From: Acidobacteriota bacterium
GTDB taxonomy: Bacteria; Acidobacteriota; Terriglobia; Acidiferrales; UBA7541
Direction of reading: 5' to 3'
Assembly: GCA_021788095.1 (NCBI GenBank)
Contig: JAJYLB010000012.1
Span: 33,626-97,625 of the forward strand
DNA: 64,000 nt
Shown: in pieces, positions 46,701-53,358 of the stretch
How the letters are laid out: every line of letters starts with the position of its first letter
Position numbering within the stretch: position 1 is the first letter of the stretch
Notes under the pieces: model-generated
What the model was told of the DNA's origin: nothing
Databases searched by the model: none
The model's input: only the letters and a program-made list of their open reading frames with translations
Translations under genes and position numbers: made by a program

Positions 46701-48441
46701 GGGCGATCAGGCGGCGTTCAGCCTGGGCGGACTCCTGCCCGCTTCGGCCGAGTCGGGGGCCACGTCTGCGCTCACCCTAACGCTCACGGGCACCGGGTTC
46801 ACTTCTTCTTCCACGGTGAATTGGACGCCGCCAGCCCCGCCCCCGTCCACGTCGCTGAATCAAGTCAGTCCGCCGTCGGGCTGCGCCACGCCGACTTGCA
46901 TCGCGGTTCAGGTGCCAACGAACCTGTTGGCCTCGGCCGCGAACGTGCAGGTGAGCGTCTCCGATCCGTCCCAAACCTCGAGCACGAACTCGCTCTCGTT
47001 CAGTGTGACGGCCACCGTGCCGTCGATTGACTCGATTTCGACGAGCCCGTCGAATCCCACGCCCCCGCTCGCGAACCCGATGACGCTTACGCTCAACGGG
47101 TCCGGGTTCCTCAGCGACACCTTGCCCGGCTTGGCGCAAACCGCGCCGTCCACCTTGGCTTCCTCGTGCTTCAGCGGCACCAGCGTGAATTCCGGCGGCA
47201 CGCAGCTCACCACAAGCGTCGGGACGAGCTGCATGCAATACGGCGGGATTTTCTACGTGACGGCGACGAATCCGCCGCCGGGCGGCGGGTCCTCGAATCC
47301 AAGCCTCCTGGCGGCTCCCGCGCCTATCGGCGGCGGTTGCGGAAGTTCCAATCCGCCCGGCTGCTTGCTGCAATTGAAGGGTACAGCTCCATCGAACGAC
47401 AGTTACTCGGCCGCTGCCGCCATCGGTGCCAATACCTACACCAACACGGAAGACAGTTCCGGCGCGCCGCCGGGCAATGGCCCCGCGATTCCCACCAGTT
47501 GCACGAGCGGCGCGGCCTCGAACGGCAGTGCCAACGCCGTCTGGTACTCATACACCACCACCACGGCGACCACCCTGAACGACGCCGATACGATTGGCAG
47601 CGCCTACGACACCATCCTTTCCGTGTGGACGGGCTCCTCGGTGAGCAGCCTCACGTCGGTGGCTTGCGACGACGACATCGTCAGCGGAGTCCAGCGCGTC
47701 TCGCAGATCCAAAATCTGAACTTGGCCGCCAGCACGACCTACTATTTCATGATCAGCGACTACGGCGTGCCGGTCTATAACAGCAGCGGAAACCAGACGA
47801 CTATCCTGGGCGGTGGCGGCAAGACGGTTTTCAACTTCACCGCCACGCCTTCGACCGCCTCGGGGCTGACCTATTCCTCCAGCCTTTCCTCTCCCAACCC
47901 TAGTTCGGTCTCCGCGGGCTCGTCCACCACGACCACCCTCACGCTGACCGCGGCTTCGGGCAGCGGATCGGGGACGGTGACCATCAGCCCGTGCACCGTT
48001 TCGCCCGCGACTACCACCATTGGTTGCAGCTATTCCTCCTCGAGCGTCACCGTTTCGACCGCGGCGGCGACGACCGTGACCGCGACGATCTCCACCACCT
48101 CGCGCGGCGCGCTGCCGCCCGCGGCGCCGTTCGAGAAGCCGCCGCTTGGCTGGGTGGCGCTCGCGCTTGCCGCAACTGCCTTGCTCGTCTTCCTTCTCGG
48201 GAGGCGTCTGGCTCACACCCGCTACGGAACTGCCGCGCTCGGCTCGAGCGTAGTTGCGGCGTTGGGCTTTGCGCTTCTGGCCGGCGTCCTGCTGCTTCAG
48301 GGTGCCTGCGGCGGAGGAAGCGGTGGCGGAGGCGGCGGAGGCGGTGGTGGCGGGACAGCCGCGGGAAGCTACACGGTCACGATTCCCACGTCGCCGGCGG
48401 CATCGAATGGGAACCAGTCGGTGTCGTTCACGGTGCAGTAG
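43771..48441 (+). CDS. Giant secreted beta-propeller/Ig-like protein with poly-glycine tail
   Basis: An exported protein of 1556 residues. The TTG start at 43771 has AGGAGG 5 nt upstream, and the signal peptide covers about 1-33. Residues about 110-990 read as sortilin/BNR-type propeller repeats (GGLWLTTNGGTNW, VFKSTDGGTTW, VWQTTNGGSSW; each TTxGGxxW). Two IPT/Ig-like domains follow (about 1000-1190), then a jelly-roll-like domain (NDSYSAAAAIGANTYTNTED, about 1205-1355) and a Ser/Thr-rich strand region. The end is odd: a membrane helix (PPLGWVALALAATALLVFLL), a second helix ending QGACGG, a run of about 11 Gly, and a last beta strand. Likely surface or outer-membrane associated; ligand unknown. 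Confidence 0.85.
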   Translation: MKKLRGVGNPRHLALSLSILLCGGLVLAAYAQKAASPSPLAGKLGKVKRGEDDAQIIRARANWFFRQRAYPLPRIPAFARDRAWTVMRQMEQNKRSYFEQKYGAGYRQMAAAAALVANVVNTVNTWQPMGPQPTNDYFFQPVVSGRVSAMVVDPCDATGKTVFLGGAQGGLWLTTNGGTNWTALGDAQPSLAVGSLAVNPNPGSGGCVNGVSRTVYVGTGEENFSLDSYYGAGILTCTTSNGSSFLCARDQTFGNFNAESNPLDYAEGGTYIGSLAVDPANPAIMLAAVEGFESTLPSGIYCSANNGTSWSEVLPGPGTLNIDGTAVAFDQAGYGYATLGNYDGSGGSGSSSLNGVYKSTAKVTTSCSSNFTEQAGLTNLSGVSGSANMGRIAIAVESSPSSLSDPTKDEVFAAIGNAADSSSTLLGVFKSTDGGTTWTQPSSSALVAKNSGFCEQQCFYDLAIAIDPRNNSGTNGTSNVIYAGGAAPGSTNGTGPNATLIASTDGGGSWQDVSANDCNTCLTGLHVDLHAIAFTPATASNDLLYVGTDGGAWVTTNPGSPSSSQSWTDLNQTLALTQFYAGISNDPAGWQYRTFGGAQDNGVQVYGQESGTAWDNTLTCGDGAVTLVDPLLPSTMYAECAYIPGVIGGIVKSLLNGDVSEFNPITPPPSNYSFFENDSGIDFSDTGSFVPPLAIDPNATGSTGDAQTLYFGTYRVWQTTNGGSSWAAISADVSGTKSSDSSVSGICAKYTGYCALTALAAAPTSAHEGEVVTGSNVADLYLSVNANQGTSATWTEVGNLSSPVANDPGKFLPQTNITDVAIDSGGNLYATFSGFSGAYNFCTQYASDGKTCQTSQSVDIPNGHVFYGVVAGGSSPTVAWSDVSSGAACVSPAANLPNIPVNSIVVDPDHAGQLFVGTDVGVFVGELQGAAGAYTGGCWTPLGSGLPNSAVLSLSLNDASRTLLAGTHGRSAWHYALGDQAAFSLGGLLPASAESGATSALTLTLTGTGFTSSSTVNWTPPAPPPSTSLNQVSPPSGCATPTCIAVQVPTNLLASAANVQVSVSDPSQTSSTNSLSFSVTATVPSIDSISTSPSNPTPPLANPMTLTLNGSGFLSDTLPGLAQTAPSTLASSCFSGTSVNSGGTQLTTSVGTSCMQYGGIFYVTATNPPPGGGSSNPSLLAAPAPIGGGCGSSNPPGCLLQLKGTAPSNDSYSAAAAIGANTYTNTEDSSGAPPGNGPAIPTSCTSGAASNGSANAVWYSYTTTTATTLNDADTIGSAYDTILSVWTGSSVSSLTSVACDDDIVSGVQRVSQIQNLNLAASTTYYFMISDYGVPVYNSSGNQTTILGGGGKTVFNFTATPSTASGLTYSSSLSSPNPSSVSAGSSTTTTLTLTAASGSGSGTVTISPCTVSPATTTIGCSYSSSSVTVSTAAATTVTATISTTSRGALPPAAPFEKPPLGWVALALAATALLVFLLGRRLAHTRYGTAALGSSVVAALGFALLAGVLLLQGACGGGSGGGGGGGGGGGTAAGSYTVTIPTSPAASNGNQSVSFTVQ

Positions 48442-48447
48442 CCACGG

Positions 48448-48612
48448 CTACTTCGTCACCGTGATCGCGACGGCGGCCGAGGCGGACGCGGTGTAATTCG
48501 AATCGCCGCTGTATTGCGCGGTGATGCTGTCGGTGGTCGTCGTGGGCTGCTTGCTGCCCCCGCCCCCTCCGCAGCCAAACGACCCCAATGCCATCAGCAG
48601 CACCAGCGCCAT
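48448..48612 (-). pseudogene. C-terminal remnant of another glycine-linker Ig-like secreted protein
   Basis: A 54-codon open frame from an ATG at 48612: a hydrophobic helix ending in LMALGSFGC, a GGGGGS linker, then an Ig-like strand (ITAQYSGDSNYTASAS) to the stop. In-frame stops block an upstream extension. Its plan (helix, Cys, poly-Gly, final strand) copies the tail of the giant protein that converges on it with only 6 bp between stops. It is probably the surviving end of a lost paralogue, though a short lipoprotein cannot be ruled out. Confidence 0.5.
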
Positions 48613-48698
48613 GCCTGCCACATAGGCGTAGCCGCGACGCCCCGTTCAGAGACATGGTCCACTTCGGCAGGGCCGTACGGGCGAGACGAGCCACTTGC

Positions 48699-48704
48699 TA
48701 CAAT
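48699..48704 (+). promoter_or_regulatory. -10 box of the radical SAM/ATP-grasp operon
   Basis: TACAAT 19 nt before the ATG at 48724, in a GGGGGCGAGGGCG leader that can act as ribosome site. Confidence 0.35.
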
Positions 48705-48723
48705 GGGGGCGAGGGCGCGGGGC

Positions 48724-50241
48724 ATGAACGTCGTTCTCATCTCGACCTACGAACTTGGGCATCAGCCGTTTGGCTTGGCATCGCCGGCGGCTTGGCTGCG
48801 GCAGCGCGGACACGAGGTCCGCTGCTTCGATCTTTCCCGCGAGCCGCTCGACGAATCCGCGGTCCGCGCCGCCGGTCTCGTTGCGTTCTACGTTCCCATG
48901 CACACGGCCACGCGTCTCGCGGCGCGTCTGGTTGCGCCGGTTCGCCGACTCAATCCCCGCGCTGCGCTCTGCTTCTACGGCCTGTACGCCCCGGTGAACG
49001 AGGCCTGGCTGCGGGGGTTGGGCGTGGAGACGATTCTGGGCGGGGAATTCGAGCAGGGTCTGGCCGATCTCGCCGACCGCCTCGCGCGCCCTGCAAAAGA
49101 AGCCTCCATCCGTTGCCATTCCGAGGAGCCCCGGTTCCACCGGCGCGACGAGGAATCTGCTCTTCCTCCAGCCGAGCGCCAGCCGGAACCCGTCGTTTCC
49201 CTGGCGCGGCAGAAGTTTGTAGTCCCCGATCGCCGCGGGCTCGTTCCCCTGGAACGCTACGCGCAGGTTGTCCTGCCGGACGGCCGCCAGCGGGTCGCTG
49301 GGTACACCGAGGCAAGTCGCGGCTGCAAGCACCGCTGCCGCCACTGCCCGATCGTGCCCGTTTATGACGGCGTGTTCCGCGTCGTCCAGCCGGAAATCGT
49401 CCTGGAAGACGTTCGGCAACAGGTGGCGGCGGGCGCTGGGCACATCACCTTTGGCGATCCGGACTTTTTCAATGGGCCGCGGCACGCCCTCGAAATCGCC
49501 CGCGCCGTCCACGCCGAATTTCCCGATCTCACTTACGACGTGACGAGCAAAGTGGAGCATTTACGCGCGCGCCGCGCCGACCTCGGAACGCTCCGCGATA
49601 CAGGCTGCTTGTTCGTCACCACGGCCGTCGAATCGTTTGACGACGCGGTGCTGGCGCGGCTCGAAAAGGGCCATGCGCGAGCGGACGTTCGCGAGTTGGT
49701 TGGCTTGTTCCGCGAAGCGGGACTCGCGCTGCACCCGACTTTCGTTCCCTTCACGCCCTGGACCACGCTCGAAAGTTACGGCGAATTCCTGGACGAGATC
49801 GAGTCGCTCGATCTGGTGGAAAACGTCGCGCCCGTGCAGTTGGCGATACGCTTGCTCGTGACTGCCGGATCAAGACTGCTCGAACTGGAAGATATCCGGC
49901 GCCTCGCCGGCCCCTTCGATCCTTCTGGTCTTGTTTATCCGTGGCGGCATCCGGACGCGCGAGTCGATCGGCTCCAGCGCCAGATCGAAGCCACCGTCGA
50001 GGCGTGCCAGGAGCGGCATCTCGGGCGTGCGGAAACCATTGCGCTTGTTCGTCGGCAGGCCCGCCAGGCGCTCGGAGCCACCGCGCGAAGCGCTACCCTG
50101 GCCGAGCGGCCGCGCGTGGCGCGTGCCGCCATCCCCTACCTAACCGAGCCTTGGTACTGTTGAGCCGAGCCGACGGGGAGCCAGTTGGCTCCAATTCGCG
50201 AGGCCCGCGCAAGCCTGCGCCACGCCGAGTCGCTGATTTAA
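48724..50241 (+). CDS. Radical SAM protein with predicted selenocysteine in a CUAEP tail
   Basis: An N-terminal B12-binding-like Rossmann region (about 1-120, MNVVLISTYELGHQPFGLAS) precedes a radical SAM domain with CKHRCRHC (CxxxCxxC) and ITFGDPDFFNGP. An in-frame TGA at 50161-50163 follows TEPWYC. Read as Sec, the tail is C-U-A-E-P, the ending I recall for a named CUAEP/CCAEP-tail radical SAM family. A 6-bp hairpin with a G in the loop 21 nt downstream fits a bacterial SECIS. Reading on gives 22 more residues to TAA 50241, only 3 nt before the next gene. Without Sec the protein stops at 480 residues. The linker at about residues 123-149 is encoded by a mobile-repeat fragment. The reaction is unknown. 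Confidence 0.85.
49090..49170. repeat. Family C fragment exapted in frame in the radical SAM gene
   Basis: CCTGCAAAAGAAGCCTCC, then TTGCCATTCCGAGG and GCGACGAGGAATCTGCTCTT, in the same order and spacing as the element at 37438-37495. It is open in the reading frame and encodes a His/Arg/Glu-rich linker between the two domains. Confidence 0.65.
50177..50192 (+). promoter_or_regulatory. Bacterial SECIS-like hairpin after UGA
   Basis: GGAGCC-AGTT-GGCTCC, a perfect 6-bp stem. The apical loop has G at its second position, 21 nt after the UGA (50161-50163). Loop G placement and UGA distance match published rules for bacterial SECIS elements bound by SelB. Confidence 0.75.
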
Positions 50242-50244
50242 GCC

Positions 50245-51522
50245 GTGGCCAACGTCATGCTATCGAAACGCCTCCTTCTCCTTTCGAGCAAGCTCGGCTA
50301 CCAGACCCGCAGTTTTGCCGAGGCCGCGCGCCGCCTGGGCGTCGAAGTCGTTTTCGGCACCGACCGCTGCCGCAGGCTCGAGGATCCCTGGGGCGACGGC
50401 GCCTTGGCTTTGCGCTTCGACGATCCCGAAGCCGCTGCCGAGGCGATCGAGGATCTGGCTCGCCGGTCTCCGTTCGACGCTGTCTTCGCCCTTGGCGATC
50501 AGCCTGCGCCCACTGCCGCCTATGCCGCGCGGCGGTTGGGATTGCCGGGCAATCCCATCGAAGCCGCGCGAAATTGCAGCACGAAGTTGCGCCAGCGCGA
50601 GGTGCTCGCCGCCGCCGGCTTCCCCGTTCCCGAGTTCTTCTCCTTTCGCTGGGATGAGCCGTTCGAGAAGGTGCTGGCGCGCGTGAAATTTCCCTGCGTG
50701 ATCAAGCCGCTCACTCTATCGGCGAGCCAGGGCGTGATTCGCGCGGATAACGCGGCGGAGCTGGCGGCGGCGGTGCGGCGAATACGCGCGCTGCTCGAAT
50801 CGCCGGCCGTCGCCGCCAGCCGGCACGGCGAATTGGATCGCGTGCTCGTCGAGAGGTATATCTCGGGCGCGGAAGTGGCCGTGGAAGGACTCCTAACGCG
50901 CGGGCGGCTGCGCGTCCTGGCGATATTCGACAAGCCCGATCCGCTCGATGGCCCGTATTTCGAGGAAACGATCTACGTTACGCCGTCGCGTTTGCCGCAG
51001 GAGGTGCAGGCCGCCATTCGGGATTCGGCGGCGCGAGCGGCTCGCGCGCTTGGTCTCGCTCATGGACCCCTTCATGCCGAATTCCGAATCGAGAACGGAC
51101 GGCCGTGGGTACTCGAACTCCAGCCGCGGCCGATTGGGGGGCTGTGTGCCCGGGCGTTGCGGTTCGGTTCCCGCGGGATCGGCCTCGAGGAGTTGGTGCT
51201 GCGCCACGCGCTGGATCTAGCGGGCGCGGACGAAGAAAGGGAAGCAGCGGCCTCGGGCGTGATGATGATTCCCGTGCCGCGAAGCGGGATCTTCGAGGGC
51301 GTGGAAGGGATCGAGGCGGCGCAGGCCACGCCCGGGATTACGGGAATCGAAATCACGGCGCGCCCGCACGATCCGGTGCTCGCATGGCCGGAGGGATCGA
51401 GCTATCTCGGGTTCATTTTTGCCCGCGCGGAAGAGCCGCTGCAGGTGGAGAAGGCGTTGCGCGAGGCCCACGCCAAGCTGGGGATTGTCTTCCGCTCGGA
51501 ATTGCCCATCGGCCGGGCATAG
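50245..51522 (+). CDS. ATP-grasp enzyme partnered with the radical SAM selenoprotein
   Basis: A 425-residue ATP-grasp ligase of the carbamoyl-phosphate-synthase/biotin-carboxylase-like type. It has a pre-ATP-grasp Rossmann part (1-110) and the nucleotide-binding core (about 115-300, CVIKPLTLSASQGVIRADN and the metal-binding E-x-Q motif WVLELQPRPIGG). A C-terminal lid-like domain (PVPRSGIFEGVEGIEAAQ) follows. Such enzymes form an acyl-phosphate and join it to an amine or thiol. The GTG at 50245 lies 3 nt after the read-through stop of the radical SAM gene. An ATG four codons later (50257) is an alternative. The substrate is unknown; co-operonic placement suggests a joint pathway. Confidence 0.9.
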   Translation: MANVMLSKRLLLLSSKLGYQTRSFAEAARRLGVEVVFGTDRCRRLEDPWGDGALALRFDDPEAAAEAIEDLARRSPFDAVFALGDQPAPTAAYAARRLGLPGNPIEAARNCSTKLRQREVLAAAGFPVPEFFSFRWDEPFEKVLARVKFPCVIKPLTLSASQGVIRADNAAELAAAVRRIRALLESPAVAASRHGELDRVLVERYISGAEVAVEGLLTRGRLRVLAIFDKPDPLDGPYFEETIYVTPSRLPQEVQAAIRDSAARAARALGLAHGPLHAEFRIENGRPWVLELQPRPIGGLCARALRFGSRGIGLEELVLRHALDLAGADEEREAAASGVMMIPVPRSGIFEGVEGIEAAQATPGITGIEITARPHDPVLAWPEGSSYLGFIFARAEEPLQVEKALREAHAKLGIVFRSELPIGRA

Positions 51523-51621
51523 GAAAACCGAAACTCGAATCTCGAGGATGACGTCTCGCCGGCAGCGGCGCGAGGGCGCCGGTAGCACGTACGGTTCCGC
51601 CGAATTTCGCGTTTCGATGCT

Positions 51622-51960
51622 TCAGCTCTTCGCTTTGGGGGGAACGTAGCCCTCGGGCAGTTTCGCGCCTTCGCCGAAGAAGAACTGTTCCATCTGCTCT
51701 TCCATGAGCTTCTGCGAGTTCGGGTCCATGGGGTTGAGCCGATACTCGTTCATCAGCATCTTGGAATATTCCACCCACATCCGCCAGCCTTCCTTCGACA
51801 CGTTTTCATAGACCCGCTTGCCGATCTCGCCCTTCCACGGCGGTTTGTCGAGTCCGGGCATTTCGCGCCCGAATTTGACGCAATGCACCATGCGCTGGCC
51901 CGGTTTCGGCGCCTCGCTTGCCAGCGGGGTGGGGGAATCCGCGCAGTTCTCGTCGGCCAT
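51622..51960 (-). CDS. yggX: YggX-type probable Fe(II)-trafficking/oxidative damage protection protein
   Basis: A 112-residue small protein. The conserved core begins VHCVKFGREMPGLDKPPW with the family cysteine, continues ISKEGW-like (VSKEGWRMWVEYSKMLMNEYRLN), and ends in the EEQMEQFFFGEG helix. E. coli YggX has 91 residues; the extra ~23 N-terminal residues here are polar and Pro-rich. It protects iron-sulfur clusters from oxidation. TGGAGGAG lies 5 nt before the ATG at 51960. The radical SAM pair upstream converges on it. Confidence 0.92.
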   Translation of the reverse strand: MADENCADSPTPLASEAPKPGQRMVHCVKFGREMPGLDKPPWKGEIGKRVYENVSKEGWRMWVEYSKMLMNEYRLNPMDPNSQKLMEEQMEQFFFGEGAKLPEGYVPPKAKS

Positions 51961-52106
51961 CGACTCCTCCAGTCTTGAACTTCCAAGATAATGCAAAAGC
52001 CGCGGAAATCCTAGCTGCTTCGCCCTTCCGTCGACCGAAAGGGAGGGCTGGTGGTTTGCCGTGCGACCGCTGGGATTCACCGCCGGCCTTCGATTGGAAA
52101 TTTGAG

Positions 52107-53159
52107 ATGTCAGCGGATGGGGCGCTCGGCTTGCCAAGTGAAGGCGTTTCGGAAAAGATGGGAGGCGGCGCGAATGGGAAAACGCAAACGGTGATCCTGA
52201 GCGGCGACATCGGCGGAACGAAGAGCAACTTCGCGGTATTCGAGCGGAAGGGCAAGCGCCTGCGGAAGCTCGTCGAGCGGAGGTTCCCCAGCCAGGAGGC
52301 GGCCTCCTTCGAGCAGATGGTGCGGGCTTTTCTCGATCAGTTGGGGGCGGGCGCGAAAATCGAAGCGGCCTGCTTCGGCGTCGCCGGGCCCGTTGTCGGC
52401 AACGAGGTCCATCCCACCAATCTTGCCTGGCCTGTGGACGCCGAGGTTGCGAGCCACATTCTCGGCACGCGCCGCGTTCGCTTGATCAACGATATGGGCG
52501 CCACCTTCGCCGGGATCGACGCGCTCGAGCCCGAGCAATTGGTGGCGTTGCAGCCCGGCACGCCCGCGGCCGGCGCCACGCAGGCGCTCGTCGCCGCCGG
52601 TACCGGCCTGGGCGAGGCGTTTCGCGTCTGGACGGACAATGGTTATCAGGTGATACCGAGCGAAGGCGGGCACGCGGATTTCGCGCCGCGCACCGAGGAG
52701 GAGATCGAACTGTTACGCTTCCTCAAGAAGCAGCAGACCTGGGTGGACGTGGAAACCGTCGTCTCCGGCCGCGGATTTTACGAACTTCACCAATTCCTCG
52801 GCCCGGGAGTCGACCACCCGGATTTTCACGCGGAAGGCGAAGATCCCGCCGCCGAAATCACCCATCGCGCGCTCGCCGGCGGCTGCGACATTTGCCTCCG
52901 TGCGGTCGATCTCTGGATCAGCCTCTATGGCGCGGAAGCCGGGAACCTGGCTCTGAAGACCCTGGCGCGCGGCGGCGTCTTTGTTGCGGGAGGTATCGCC
53001 GCCAAAATCTTGCCTCGGCTCACTACCGGCCGCTTCCTCGAGGCCTTCCGCCAGAAAGCGGCGCTGGGAGAGATTCTGAGCGCCATCCCCGTGACGGTGG
53101 TGCTCGATCCCGAAGCGCCGCTGCTGGGCGCTGCAGCCACGGCCGCCGCTCTGCTCTGA
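52107..53159 (+). CDS. glk: Glucokinase
   Basis: ROK/hexokinase-fold glucokinase (Glk family), 350 residues, phosphorylating glucose with ATP. It has the phosphate loop SGDIGGTKSNFAVF, the catalytic Asp in INDMGATFAGID, the adenosine/glucose motif VAAGTGLGEAF, the sugar-contacting SEGGHADFAPR, and GGVFVAGGIAAKILP near the end. The N-terminal 30 residues before GDIGGT are weakly conserved. The ATG at 52107 is chosen, with ATG 52158 an alternative; neither has a strong ribosome site. Confidence 0.93.
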   Translation: MSADGALGLPSEGVSEKMGGGANGKTQTVILSGDIGGTKSNFAVFERKGKRLRKLVERRFPSQEAASFEQMVRAFLDQLGAGAKIEAACFGVAGPVVGNEVHPTNLAWPVDAEVASHILGTRRVRLINDMGATFAGIDALEPEQLVALQPGTPAAGATQALVAAGTGLGEAFRVWTDNGYQVIPSEGGHADFAPRTEEEIELLRFLKKQQTWVDVETVVSGRGFYELHQFLGPGVDHPDFHAEGEDPAAEITHRALAGGCDICLRAVDLWISLYGAEAGNLALKTLARGGVFVAGGIAAKILPRLTTGRFLEAFRQKAALGEILSAIPVTVVLDPEAPLLGAAATAAALL

Positions 53160-53234
53160 GCGGCTGCCGCGCTGGCGTAGGCCCGCGGAGGGCGGCCGCA
53201 GGGGTCGGCCATACAACAAAATTCGCGGGCGTGG

Positions 53235-53357
53235 CGAGAAGCTATTGCAAAACCCCCGATTTCGGGGGTCGGAGCTTCAGCTCCGACAAAGAGTGGCCAA
53301 AATGAAGGGGCTTCAGCACCTGAAGCATGCGCCGGGAGGTTTTTGCAATAGGTTCGA
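53235..53357. repeat. Family B element, copy 5
   Basis: Ends GAGAAGCTATTGCAAAACCC and, inverted, GGTTTTTGCAATAGGTTCGA. First hairpin GTCGGAGC-TTCA-GCTCCGAC perfect, second GGGGC-TTCA-GCACC with one broken pair. It fills the convergent gap and ends 1 bp from the glnD stop. Confidence 0.8.
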
Positions 53358-53358
53358 G

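Noticed and set aside
985..53357. CRISPR array
   Set aside because: The repeats are dispersed, carry their own inverted ends and are not spaced by uniform unique spacers; no cas genes are present.
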